From Pseudomonadota bacterium (GTDB lineage: Bacteria > Pseudomonadota > Gammaproteobacteria > Competibacterales > Competibacteraceae): 47,768 nucleotides of DNA. This document shows, one piece after another, positions 17,618 to 25,786 of the stretch (positions are counted from its first letter, which is position 1; every line of letters starts with the position of its first letter). A program made the translations under genes and the position numbers. The DNA is taken from the NCBI GenBank assembly GCA_030917925.1, contig JAUPTV010000291.1, positions 1-47,768 of the forward strand, given 5' to 3'. Under the pieces are notes generated by a model. The model was not told the origin of the DNA. It searched no databases and worked only from the letters and a program-made list of their open reading frames with translations.

Positions 17618-18519
17618 GGTTGCCCCCCCAGCAGATTGCCCAGTTCCTCGGAACGATGGCGCGCCGCCTCCAGTGCCTTGTTGACCAGTTCATCCAGTTG
17701 CTCCGTCAACAGCGACGGTGTTTCCATAATCGCCAGTGAAGCCGCCAGTGACCGGGCAATCAGCCGATCCAGTTGCTCATCCTGAAATACGCTGATGGCC
17801 CGTTCCGTGGTGCCGCCCGGCGAGGTAACCCGCTCACGCAAAGCCGCCGGATTCTCCGGACTTTCCAGCGCCATTTTGGCCGCGCCAAAGGCGGTTTGCA
17901 GCGTCAGCAGTCGCGCTGTCTCCGGGGCCAGGCCCAATTGAACCCCGGTTTTTTCCAGCGCTTCCATGAGCAGGAAGAAATAGGCCGGGCCGCTGCCCGA
18001 CAAGGCGGTCACGGCATCCAGCATTCGCTCGCTGTCCACCCAGACGGTTAAGCCCACCGAGCGCATGATGGACTCAGCCATCTGCCGCTGGTCATCGGTG
18101 ACCTGCGCATTGGCGAACAGGGCAGTAGCGCCGCTGCCTACCAGTGCCGGTGTATTGGGCATGGTGCGAACGATGGCGGCGTCATAGCCCAGCCAGCGCC
18201 GCAGATCGGGTTCACGCACTCCGGCCGCGATGGACATCACCAGTGGCTGGCGAACCTGGGCAATCTCCGCCAGTTCCTCTGTGACCGGACGCAGGATTTG
18301 CGGTTTCACCGCCAGGACGATGACCTGTGCTTTGGCGGCGATCTCCCGGTTATCAAAGCCGGTATGGACGCCGAAACGCCCGCGCAGGAGTTCACGCTGA
18401 CCAGCGTCGGGTTCGGCGACCCAGAGATGGTCGGCATCCGCGCCGCTGGCCAGCAGGCCGCCAATCAGGCTGCGGGCCATGTTGCCGCCGCCGATAAAGG
18501 CAATAGGAAGGTCTTTCAT
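17614..18519 (-). CDS. proC: Pyrroline-5-carboxylate reductase
   Basis: Final step of proline synthesis, reducing pyrroline-5-carboxylate with NAD(P)H. 301 residues against the usual ~270. The Rossmann motif IAFIGGGNMARSLIGGL lies at the N-terminus, then VLAVKPQ and MPNTPALVGSG. The substrate/dimer block is TALSGSGPAYFFLLMEAL, and the family signature is RERVTSPGGTTERAI. The extra ~30 residues at the C-terminus (KALEAARHRSEELGNLLGG) are helical and not needed for the reaction. It sits between the exported protein gene and yggT, downstream of yggS in the same operon. Confidence 0.96.
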   Translation of the reverse strand: MKDLPIAFIGGGNMARSLIGGLLASGADADHLWVAEPDAGQRELLRGRFGVHTGFDNREIAAKAQVIVLAVKPQILRPVTEELAEIAQVRQPLVMSIAAGVREPDLRRWLGYDAAIVRTMPNTPALVGSGATALFANAQVTDDQRQMAESIMRSVGLTVWVDSERMLDAVTALSGSGPAYFFLLMEALEKTGVQLGLAPETARLLTLQTAFGAAKMALESPENPAALRERVTSPGGTTERAISVFQDEQLDRLIARSLAASLAIMETPSLLTEQLDELVNKALEAARHRSEELGNLLGGQP

Positions 18520-18555
18520 CTGCGCCTCGTGAAAGTGACAGTAAGGGGCGAACGG

Positions 18556-18957
18556 TTAGGGTTTGGCGCTCAGCATCTGGATGACTTTTTCGCTGATGCC
18601 GGCTAGTCGGTTGTCATTGCGATAAGCTTCGTAGATCTGCTGTTTGCGGAGTGGGTCGAACTGCTGATACAGCGCGAAGGTGCCGGGCAGGTTTTCGCGT
18701 AGCGCCTGTTCGAAAGCTGCCTGATTCAATCCGGTAGCCAAGCGGTCGGTCGCGGCGTCAGTTGCGGCATCATCCGACGATGCGGGGCTGGGCGGTGCCA
18801 GATTAATCGTCAGTGCCGCAGCCTGACGCTTGGCGTCTTCCTCGATCTCACGCAGCCAGGCGTCATCCGCGCCCAGCAGGAACGGTGCGGCTAACAACAA
18901 CAGGCCGGTCAGCCCACCGCGCATGGCGGCTTCAGACAGGGGAATCGTGGACAGCAT
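18556..18957 (-). CDS. Small exported protein of unknown function
   Basis: 133 residues. It has a hydrophobic N-terminal stretch (LTGLLLLAAPFLLG) that looks like a signal peptide, then a charged segment (AWLREIEEDAKRQAAAL). A low-complexity Ala/Asp linker follows, and then a helical C-terminal domain (ALRENLPGTFALYQQF, IYEAYRNDNRLAGISEKVIQML). I recall similar small periplasmic proteins of other gammaproteobacteria beside yggS/proC but know no function. It is in the same direction between yggS and proC, so it is an operon member. A shorter start at 18924 would leave the signal peptide intact but has no ribosome site. Confidence 0.75.
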   Translation of the reverse strand: MLSTIPLSEAAMRGGLTGLLLLAAPFLLGADDAWLREIEEDAKRQAAALTINLAPPSPASSDDAATDAATDRLATGLNQAAFEQALRENLPGTFALYQQFDPLRKQQIYEAYRNDNRLAGISEKVIQMLSAKP

Positions 18958-19026
18958 CGGCAGTTATCCCGGAACAGTAAAACGGCTGGTTGTTAATAGG
19001 GGTATAGCATACTGCAAAGCCGCTAT

Positions 19027-19707
19027 TCAGGCGCGGAGTCCAAACAGTGCAGTACCGATCCGCACCAGGGTAGCGCCTTCAGCGATAGCGGCTTCCAGGT
19101 CATCGGACATGCCCATCGACAGGGTATCCAGTCCAGCGATGTGCAACCGCTCCGCCCATTGCCGCAACTGGGCGAAAGGCTGGCGCTGAATTGCAAAATC
19201 GGTCGCTGGCGCGGGAATCGCCATCAAGCCGCGTAAACGGAGTCGGGGTAACGTGGCGATGGCCTGGGCGACATCAGCCAACTCGTTCTCGTCAAAGCCA
19301 TGCTTGCTGGGTTCGCGGTCAATGTTCACTTCCAGACAAATATTGAGCGGTGGCAGATCATCAGGCCGTTGGGCGCTCAGGCGTTCAGCGATTTTCAGCC
19401 GGTCGACGCTATGGACCCAGGCGAACCGTTCAGCAATGCTGCGTGTTTTGTTGGTCTGAATCGGGCCAATAAAGTGCCATTCCAGATCCAGCGCGGCCAG
19501 TTCGGTCATTTTATCCAGGGCTTCCTGAAGATAATTTTCGCCGAAGTCGCGTTGGCCCGCCGCCGCCAGGGCCGCGACTGCTGATGCCGGATGGGTTTTA
19601 CTGACCGCCAGCAGGCGCACTGAGTGAGGTGGGCGCTGAAATTGGCGCTCGGCAGTGCGGATGCGTTCCAGCACGGTTTGCCAGCGGGTAGCGACATCGA
19701 TGTTCAT
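19027..19707 (-). CDS. yggS: Pyridoxal-phosphate homeostasis protein (YggS/PLPBP)
   Basis: Cytoplasmic PLP-binding protein that buffers vitamin B6 and amino-acid metabolism; no enzymatic activity is known. 226 residues from MNIDVATRW. The PLP lysine is in LLAVSKTHPA, followed by FGENYLQEALDKM, WHFIGPIQTNKTR, the SVDRLKIAERL block, and the phosphate-binding end SMGMSDDLEAAI and LVRIGTALFG. GGAG sits upstream of the ATG at 19707, and the ten extra codons of the track start are not family-like. It diverges from pilT, a classic arrangement in pseudomonads and relatives. Confidence 0.96.
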   Translation of the reverse strand: MNIDVATRWQTVLERIRTAERQFQRPPHSVRLLAVSKTHPASAVAALAAAGQRDFGENYLQEALDKMTELAALDLEWHFIGPIQTNKTRSIAERFAWVHSVDRLKIAERLSAQRPDDLPPLNICLEVNIDREPSKHGFDENELADVAQAIATLPRLRLRGLMAIPAPATDFAIQRQPFAQLRQWAERLHIAGLDTLSMGMSDDLEAAIAEGATLVRIGTALFGLRA

Positions 19708-19840
19708 CAGGCATTCTCCATTCAGGCCATCACACAACAGTCTCGATTTTGCAGGATATACTTATGGACAGGAAATTCCATTGAACCAACGGCCCGCTAT
19801 CGGGCATTTTCTCCATCCCTGCGCGGGAGTGATTGCTGCT

Positions 19841-20887
19841 ATGAATCTTGATGAACTGTTGAACTTTTCCGTACAGAACAACGCCTCGGACCTGCACTTA
19901 TCGGCTGGTTTGCCGCCGATGATTCGCGTCGACGGCGACGTGCGCAAGATTAATGTGCCACCGCTCGATCACAAGCAGGTGCATGGGCTGATCTATGACA
20001 TTATGAACGACAAGCAGCGCAAGGATTATGATGAATTTCTGGAATGCGACTTCTCGTTTGAAATTCCCAAGCTGGCCCGGTTTCGCGTCAACGCCTTCAA
20101 TCAGGACCGGGGCGCGGCGGGCGTGTTTCGCACCATTCCGACCGTAATTAAAAGTCTGGAAGAACTGGGCTGTCCGCCGATCTTCCGGGATTTGATCGCC
20201 GTGCCGCGTGGCTTGATTCTGGTGACTGGCCCGACCGGTTCCGGAAAATCCACGACGCTGGCGGCGATGATCGACCATATCAACAAGAACGAATATGGCC
20301 ATATTCTGACCATCGAAGACCCGATTGAATTTGTTCACCAGAGCCAGCGCTGCCTGGTCAATCAGCGCGAAGTGCATCGGGATACGCTGGGCTTTACCGA
20401 AGCGCTGCGTTCAGCGTTACGCGAAGATCCGGACATCATTCTGGTGGGCGAAATGCGCGACCGGGAGACGATCAGCCTGGCGCTGACGGCTTCGGAAACC
20501 GGCCATCTAGTGTTTGGCACGTTGCACACCAGTTCCGCGCCCAAGACCATTGACCGCATCATTGACGTCTTCCCGGCGGGCGAAAAACCGATGGTGCGCT
20601 CGATGCTGTCGGAATCATTGCGGGCGGTCATCTCCCAGGCGCTGCTCAAGAAGAAGGGCGGGGGGCGCATGGCGGTGCATGAAATTATGGTCGGCGTTCC
20701 TGCCATCCGCAACCTGATCCGTGAGGATAAGGTGGCGCAGATGTATTCATCGATTCAAACCGGGGCGTCCTACGGGATGCAGACGCTCGATCAGGCCCTG
20801 CTGGAAGTGGTCAAGAAAGGCTCGATCACCCGCGATGAAGCGATCACCTACGCCCAGAACAAGGCGTCATTCAAACAGCAGTTGTGA
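19841..20887 (+). CDS. pilT: Type IV pilus retraction ATPase PilT
   Basis: Hexameric motor that depolymerises type IV pili for twitching motility and DNA uptake. 348 residues from MNLDELLNFS, with GGGAG upstream; the longer track start covers the divergent promoter region. It shows the N-terminal SDLHLSAGLPP, Walker A GPTGSGKSTT, Asp box (HILTIEDPIEFVH), Walker B (DPDIILVGEMRD), the His box (GHLVFGTLHT) and the PilT-specific AIRNLIREDK region. The paralogue pilU, which usually follows, is absent here; pyrC' comes next in convergent orientation with a hairpin between. Confidence 0.96.
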   Translation: MNLDELLNFSVQNNASDLHLSAGLPPMIRVDGDVRKINVPPLDHKQVHGLIYDIMNDKQRKDYDEFLECDFSFEIPKLARFRVNAFNQDRGAAGVFRTIPTVIKSLEELGCPPIFRDLIAVPRGLILVTGPTGSGKSTTLAAMIDHINKNEYGHILTIEDPIEFVHQSQRCLVNQREVHRDTLGFTEALRSALREDPDIILVGEMRDRETISLALTASETGHLVFGTLHTSSAPKTIDRIIDVFPAGEKPMVRSMLSESLRAVISQALLKKKGGGRMAVHEIMVGVPAIRNLIREDKVAQMYSSIQTGASYGMQTLDQALLEVVKKGSITRDEAITYAQNKASFKQQL

Positions 20888-20913
20888 GCAACCGCTCCCC
20901 TGGAATCACCGGT

Positions 20914-20952
20914 CAGCGTGAGGGAAAAACGCCAATCTTACCCCTCACGCTG
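20914..20952. terminator. Bidirectional hairpin between pilT and pyrC'
   Basis: CAGCGTGAGGG (20914-20924) and CCCTCACGCTG (20942-20952) are a perfect 11-bp inverted repeat with a 17-base loop, directly between the two convergent stop codons and reaching into the last codons of pyrC'. An A-run follows the left arm; T-runs are short. It probably serves as a shared end for both transcripts. Confidence 0.6.
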
Positions 20953-22215
20953 ATACACGATCCGCCCTTCCAGGAAGGTGTGCATGACCCGTCCCGGCAA
21001 CGCCCAGCCGATAAACGGGCTGTTCTGACCCCGACTGCGCATGTTGCACGGTTCCAGCAGTGCCTCCGCTTCGGGATCGAACACGCAGACATCTGCCATC
21101 GCGCCGATGCCGAGATGACCGAGGTCTCGCCCCAGAATGTGCGCCGGGCCACAAGTCAGCCGTTCGATGACCGTGGTCAGCGGCAACAGGCCATCCCGTA
21201 CCAATCGCAAACTGAGCGCCAGCAGCGTATCCAGTCCGGAAATGCCCGGTTCGGTATCGCCAAACGGTGCTTGTTGCGCATCAGATTCATGCGGCTGATG
21301 GTCCGAACAAATCGCGCTCAATGCGCCGCTGACCAGGCCGGCCCGCAGCGCGTCCTTGTCGCGCAATCCGCGCAGCGGCGGCTGGACATGACAGCGGCTG
21401 TCAAAGCCGACCAGATCCATCTCGGTCAAATGCAGGTGGTGAACCGACACATCAGCGCTGACCGGCAAGCCCTCCGCACGGGCGCGGGCGATCAGTTCGA
21501 CCGACCGGGCGCTGGACAATCGCCCAAAATGGACCCGCACACCCAAATCACGCACCAGTTCCAGATCACGGGCGATCACCCCGGTTTCCGCCGCTGCCGG
21601 AATGCCGGGCAAACCCATCCGGGTCGCAACCGCGCCTTCGTGAGCGAGTCCATGACCCAGTTCGGCATCCAGCGGAGTTAGAAACACGGTCAGATCGAAC
21701 GTGGCGGCATATTCCAGTGCCCGCCGCAACACCCGGCTATTGGCAATGGGTCGGCCGCCATCACTGACCCCAATGCAACCGGCTTCCTTCAATGCGGCCA
21801 TTTCCGCCAGGCGTTCGCCGCGCAATCGATGTGTCAATGCGCCCAATGTGAGGACTCGGGCCTGCCCGGCGGCTTTAGTACGGCGGCGAATCCACTCAAT
21901 GACCGCCGGTTCATCAATGGGCGGATCGGTATCGGGGGGACAGACCAGCGTGGTAATACCGCCTGCCGCTGCCGCACGGGTTTCACTGGCGATAGTGGCC
22001 TTGTGTTCCTGACCCGGTTCCCGCAAGCGGGCGCACAGGTCAATCAGCCCCGGACAGACGATGTGACCTTGGGCGTGAATCACCTGTTTCGGCGTGAAAC
22101 CGGCCGGCGACTGGCCTAGTCCGGCGATTTTACCCCCAGCGATGAACAGGTCAGCCACTTGATCAACGTGATGGGCCGGATCGATCACCCGGCCGCCCTG
22201 AATCAAAATCTGCAT
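20938..22215 (-). CDS. pyrX: Dihydroorotase-like protein PyrC', catalytically inactive partner of PyrB
   Basis: 425 residues, amidohydrolase fold. Active dihydroorotases carry an HxH metal site in the block DxHxHxREPG; here it reads IDLCARLREPGQEHK, so both histidines are missing. The later metal-binding region is also altered. Such pseudo-dihydroorotases in Pseudomonas hold aspartate transcarbamoylase in a dodecamer without catalysing the reaction themselves, and the position directly after pyrB fits this. A genuine pyrC must exist elsewhere in the genome. The start ATG at 22215 overlaps the pyrB stop (TGATG), so the ~100 extra codons in the track are antisense artefact. It may be listed as pyrC in databases. 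Confidence 0.9.
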   Translation of the reverse strand: MQILIQGGRVIDPAHHVDQVADLFIAGGKIAGLGQSPAGFTPKQVIHAQGHIVCPGLIDLCARLREPGQEHKATIASETRAAAAGGITTLVCPPDTDPPIDEPAVIEWIRRRTKAAGQARVLTLGALTHRLRGERLAEMAALKEAGCIGVSDGGRPIANSRVLRRALEYAATFDLTVFLTPLDAELGHGLAHEGAVATRMGLPGIPAAAETGVIARDLELVRDLGVRVHFGRLSSARSVELIARARAEGLPVSADVSVHHLHLTEMDLVGFDSRCHVQPPLRGLRDKDALRAGLVSGALSAICSDHQPHESDAQQAPFGDTEPGISGLDTLLALSLRLVRDGLLPLTTVIERLTCGPAHILGRDLGHLGIGAMADVCVFDPEAEALLEPCNMRSRGQNSPFIGWALPGRVMHTFLEGRIVYQREG

Positions 22216-23195
22216 CAGGCTTCCTCCCCGGCAGACCGGGCGTGATGGCCCAGCGTAATGGACATGATCGCCATGCGTACCGCGATGCCGTTGGTGACCT
22301 GCTCCAGAATCACCGAGTGCGGCCCGTCCGCTACCCGCGAATCGATTTCCACACCGCGATTGATGGGTGCCGGATGCATCACGATGGCGTCGGGATGCGC
22401 CAGTGCCAGCCGTTCCTCGGTCAGGCCGTATTGCTGGAAGAATTCCTGTTCCGACGGCAACAGTGCGCCCTCCATGCGTTCCCGTTGCAAGCGCAGCATC
22501 ACCACCACATCGACATCGCACAGACCCTCGGCCATGCGGTGGAACACGCGCACTCCCAAATTTTCCACCTGGGCAGGCAGCAAGGTGCGCGGCGCGATCA
22601 CCCGGATATCGCCGGTGCCAAGAATACTCAGCGCGTGGATCAGCGACCGGGCGACCCGCGAATGCAGGATGTCGCCAACAATGGCCACCCGCAGATTAGG
22701 AAAGTCCGGCTTATGGCGGCGGATGGTGAACACGTCCAGCATCGCCTGGGTGGGATGCGCATGGCGGCCGTCGCCGGCATTGAGTACCGCAATATGCGGT
22801 TTGACATGCCGGGCCATGAATTCCGCCGCGCCGCTTTGCTGGTGGCGCACCACAAACATATCGCATTGCATCGCTTCGATATTGCGCAGGGTATCCAGCA
22901 GACTTTCGCCCTTGACCGCTGAAGAGGTCGCAATATTCAGGGTTAACACATCGGCGGACAGGCGCTTAGCGGCCAGTTCAAAGGTGGTGCGGGTGCGGGT
23001 GCTGGCTTCGAAAAACAGGTTGACGATGGTTTTGCCGTGCAGCGTGGGCAGTTTCTTGACGCGCCGTTCAGCGACGCCGCGCAGTGATTCAGCGGTATCG
23101 AGGATGTCCGTCAAATGGCGGTGGGTCAGCCCTTCAATGGTCAGAAAATGCCGCAGACGGCCCTGGGGATCGAGTTGGATATGCGTTCCAGTCAT
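22215..23195 (-). CDS. pyrB: Aspartate carbamoyltransferase catalytic chain
   Basis: Joins carbamoyl phosphate and aspartate, the committed step of pyrimidine synthesis. 326 residues. Carbamoyl-phosphate binding is seen in [15 protein letters not shown]; the conserved [15 protein letters not shown] and the aspartate-domain LRLQRERM are present, and [11 protein letters not shown] closes the active site. No regulatory pyrI follows; instead pyrC' overlaps its stop, typical of the class with a PyrB-PyrC' complex. The N-terminus is slightly extended ([18 protein letters not shown]), as in pseudomonad ATCases, where it binds nucleotides. The start overlaps the pyrR stop. Confidence 0.97.
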   Translation of the reverse strand: MTGTHIQLDPQGRLRHFLTIEGLTHRHLTDILDTAESLRGVAERRVKKLPTLHGKTIVNLFFEASTRTRTTFELAAKRLSADVLTLNIATSSAVKGESLLDTLRNIEAMQCDMFVVRHQQSGAAEFMARHVKPHIAVLNAGDGRHAHPTQAMLDVFTIRRHKPDFPNLRVAIVGDILHSRVARSLIHALSILGTGDIRVIAPRTLLPAQVENLGVRVFHRMAEGLCDVDVVVMLRLQRERMEGALLPSEQEFFQQYGLTEERLALAHPDAIVMHPAPINRGVEIDSRVADGPHSVILEQVTNGIAVRMAIMSITLGHHARSAGEEA

Positions 23196-23692
23196 GGCGT
23201 GGTTTGCTGTATCACTAATTGCAGGAGTTCGGGGCCGGTCAACTGTACTTCCTGACTGGCGGGCAGTTCCAGGCGAGCGCCGACCACATTGGCGTCAATC
23301 GGCAACTCGCGGCCGCCCCGATCCACCAGCACCGCCAGCAACACGGAAGCCGGTCGGCCATAGTCGAAGAGCGCATTCAGCGCGGCGCGGATGGTGCGGC
23401 CGGTGTTGAGTACGTCGTCAATCAGCACCAGATGGCGGCCATCGACATCGAACGGCAGCTCCGAAGGCTGAACCCGTCGATGGATGCCGATGCGGCTGAA
23501 ATCGTCGCGGTAGAAGGCGACATCCAGTTGGCCAATCGGGTCAGTAATGCCCAATTCCTGGCGCAAGCGCTCGGCGATCCAGACTCCGCCAGTGTGCAGA
23601 CCGACCAGCATCGGTTCGGTGATGCCACGTTCGGCCAGCCGTTCGCGCAACTGTCCGGCCATCGCTTTAATCAGAGATTCGGTATTACGCAT
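23192..23692 (-). CDS. pyrR: Pyrimidine operon regulator PyrR / uracil phosphoribosyltransferase-like
   Basis: 166 residues with the PRTase fold. The PRPP-binding loop is [32 protein letters not shown] and [13 protein letters not shown] are PyrR-type. In Bacillus PyrR binds pyr mRNA in response to UMP; in proteobacteria a role as regulator or uracil phosphoribosyltransferase is less certain. It is located immediately before pyrB, with start/stop overlaps on both sides, so it is part of the pyr operon. No attenuator hairpin is obvious before pyrB because the genes overlap. Confidence 0.93.
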   Translation of the reverse strand: MRNTESLIKAMAGQLRERLAERGITEPMLVGLHTGGVWIAERLRQELGITDPIGQLDVAFYRDDFSRIGIHRRVQPSELPFDVDGRHLVLIDDVLNTGRTIRAALNALFDYGRPASVLLAVLVDRGGRELPIDANVVGARLELPASQEVQLTGPELLQLVIQQTTP

Positions 23693-24218
23693 GAGCTATG
23701 TCCTCCAGCTCCCCTTTTTCCAAAGGAAGAACGTCAACCGGTGAGTTGAAACGCAGATTAAACGCCGTTTCCAGAATGATCGCTGCCGCCTGGGCGTCCA
23801 GATGCGCCGGGCTGTTCCGACGCCGCCCGGCAGTGGCCGATTGCCGCTGTTCCGCTTCCCACGAAGACAGCCGTTCATCCATGGTCGCGACGGGCAGATG
23901 GAACCGTCCATGCAGTTGGCGGCAGAAGCGCAGCGCCGCATCGGTCATCGCGTTCGCCGTGTCATCGGCATGGCGCGGGACGCCGACGACCAGTCCATCC
24001 GGACGCCATTCCGCAATCAGGCGAGTAATGGCTTCCCAGTCCGGTTGTTGTTGGTGGGTAGGCAGGATGCACAGCGGCCGCGCTGAACCGGTCAGTGTAT
24101 CGCCCACTGCGACGCCGATTCGCAACCGACCCACATCAAAACCCAGCGCGATGCGCCAAGCGGCGGGAACCTGGGAGAGCAGGGCGGAGTTCGGCCCACA
24201 CTCAGGCGTGGCCGGCAT
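23685..24218 (-). CDS. ruvX: Putative pre-16S rRNA nuclease RuvX/YqgF
   Basis: RNase H-like protein implicated in maturing the 5' end of 16S rRNA and in Holliday-junction resolution. Core motifs: ALGFDVGRLRIGVAVGD (first catalytic Asp), DGLVVGVPRHADDT, ATMDERLSSWEAE (catalytic Glu/Asp region) and LDAQAAAIILE. Length from the ATG at 24218 is 177 residues, longer than the usual ~140, because of extensions at both ends. No better start codon exists nearer the conserved part, since the preceding in-frame codons are not start codons. It overlaps algH by 17 bases and pyrR by 8. Confidence 0.9.
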   Translation of the reverse strand: MPATPECGPNSALLSQVPAAWRIALGFDVGRLRIGVAVGDTLTGSARPLCILPTHQQQPDWEAITRLIAEWRPDGLVVGVPRHADDTANAMTDAALRFCRQLHGRFHLPVATMDERLSSWEAEQRQSATAGRRRNSPAHLDAQAAAIILETAFNLRFNSPVDVLPLEKGELEDIAHA

Positions 24219-24771
24219 GGGAAGAGAGCAAATGCAGGTCGATGCCCAGCAGCGCCGCTGAAGCCAGCCAGCGCTGCTCGCTGGGGATTTCAAACAGGAT
24301 GCTGAAATCGAAGGGACTCGATAACCAGGCATTGTCCAGCAGTTCCTGCTCCAGTTGACCAGGCCCCCAACCGGCATAGCCCAGGGTTACCAGCAGATGC
24401 TCTGGCCCCTGGCCCAGCGCCACCGCCTGCAAAATGTCGCGGGAGGTGGTGATGCCAATATCGTCAGTGACGCGCAGGGTGGTGCCCCAGTGGCCCACCG
24501 GGCTGTGGATGACAAAGCCCTGTTCGGTTTCCACCGGCCCCCCGTGGTAAACCGGGATTTTTGCCATGTCCGGTTGATCACTGTCGAGTTGAAGGTGTTC
24601 CAGCAGTTGGCCGAGCGTCAGATTGAGCGGGCGGTTAATCACCAGACCCAGTGCGCCATTCGCGCTATGTTCGGTGATGAAGGTCACAGTTTGCGAGAAG
24701 TTAGGATCGTCCAGGCTGGGCATGGCGATCAGGAACTGGTTTTGTAGAGAGGTCGGATCGGTCATCGGCAT
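24202..24771 (-). CDS. algH: UPF0301/YqgE family protein AlgH
   Basis: 189 residues. The family blocks are NQFLIAMPSLDDPNFSQTV, GALGLVINRPLNLTL, the YHGGPVETEQGFVIHS core and GYAGWGPGQLEQELLDNAWL. AlgH affects alginate regulation in Pseudomonas, but the molecular role of YqgE proteins is not established. It is nearly always next to ruvX, as here. A second in-frame ATG at 24765 is an alternative start. Confidence 0.95.
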   Translation of the reverse strand: MPMTDPTSLQNQFLIAMPSLDDPNFSQTVTFITEHSANGALGLVINRPLNLTLGQLLEHLQLDSDQPDMAKIPVYHGGPVETEQGFVIHSPVGHWGTTLRVTDDIGITTSRDILQAVALGQGPEHLLVTLGYAGWGPGQLEQELLDNAWLSSPFDFSILFEIPSEQRWLASAALLGIDLHLLSSHAGHA

Positions 24772-24816
24772 AGTATCGGAATTCAGACCGCCCTTGACAA
24801 GCGCTGGTCGAGCTAT

Positions 24817-25770
24817 TCAACGTGCCCGGATGCGGCCGCCCGGATCAAAACGCCAGGGCGCTTCAATGCGCAGCAGATCCACATCGCGGCGCAACTCCGG
24901 TGAAAAGGGAGGATAAGGTGCGGCCAGTTCAACAATGCGCCGGGCGGCCTGATCCAGTTCAGCATGGCCTGAAGAGCGCACCACCCGCACCTCGCGGAGC
25001 TGGCCATCGGCGCGAATCACCACTTCCAGCAAGGGACCGGCGCTGGTTTGCAAGCGTCGGGCGCTGTCCGGGAAATTGGTTTCTCCCACCCGCGTGACCT
25101 TGCGGGCCCAGTCTGCGGCGTAGAATCCGGCGGCGGAACGGGTATCGGTTAAACTCACGCGCCGGGCGCGAACGCCGCTAGACGCCTGGCGCTGCTGGTC
25201 CGTTTCCAGACTGGCGATTTGACCGAGCAAGGCGGCGCTGTCCAGCCGACCGGGCGTTGAACTTTCGGAACGACGGACTACCGGCGGCGCGACAGGTTTG
25301 GGAGTGACTACAGCTTTCGGCGGCGATGGGGCAACGGGTCGTTGTTCAGGTTTAACCCTTGGCTGAGGTGGCTTCGGCGGAATCGCCGGTTTCGGGGTGG
25401 GTTTAGCGACTGGCAGCGGTTTTGGCGCAGGCTTGACTACCCGTTTCGGCACCGGTTCCGGCGTCGATTTCACCACCGGTTCCGGCGTAGGTTTCGGCTC
25501 CGGGGCGGGTTCCGGCGGGTTCGCCAGAGGTAGAAAGGGCGCGGGCCTGGTCGGCGGCAGCCATTCCATAAAAGCTGGTTCCGGGGGCGTTGCCACTAAC
25601 ACCGGTTCCGGTATGGTCAGGCGCATCTGGAACTGCGGCGGCTCGGGCGGCTGGCCGGGTTCCCGCCAGTGGACCGGTATGCTCAACAACAAGGCAGTAT
25701 GCAGGCCCAGCGCCAGCAGCACGGCCAGCGCCAGTCGGCCTTGCCCGGAATCCACGCCGAACGTCCTCAT
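24817..25770 (-). CDS. tonB: TonB-like energy transducer
   Basis: 317 residues from MRTFGVDSGQ. One N-terminal membrane anchor (LALAVLLALGLHTALLLSI) is followed by ~110 residues of Pro/Lys/Glu-rich repeats (for example PEPKPTPEPVVKSTPEPVPK) that can span the periplasm, then a C-terminal TonB-like domain (VTRVGETNFPDSARR, LLEVVIRADGQLREVRVVRSSGH). Transmits proton-motive force from ExbB/ExbD to outer-membrane receptors. In the comparable Pseudomonas cluster this position is held by tonB3, reported to affect twitching motility, so a pilus-related rather than iron role is possible (inference). exbB and exbD are not nearby. The start is 16 bases after the gshB stop. Confidence 0.88.
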   Translation of the reverse strand: MRTFGVDSGQGRLALAVLLALGLHTALLLSIPVHWREPGQPPEPPQFQMRLTIPEPVLVATPPEPAFMEWLPPTRPAPFLPLANPPEPAPEPKPTPEPVVKSTPEPVPKRVVKPAPKPLPVAKPTPKPAIPPKPPQPRVKPEQRPVAPSPPKAVVTPKPVAPPVVRRSESSTPGRLDSAALLGQIASLETDQQRQASSGVRARRVSLTDTRSAAGFYAADWARKVTRVGETNFPDSARRLQTSAGPLLEVVIRADGQLREVRVVRSSGHAELDQAARRIVELAAPYPPFSPELRRDVDLLRIEAPWRFDPGGRIRAR

Positions 25771-25786
25771 GCTGGTCCGCTGTCTG

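Noticed and set aside
20938-22521. 527-residue start for PyrC'
   Set aside because: The N-terminal ~100 residues are antiparallel-frame translation of pyrB; the ATG overlapping the pyrB stop is the natural start.
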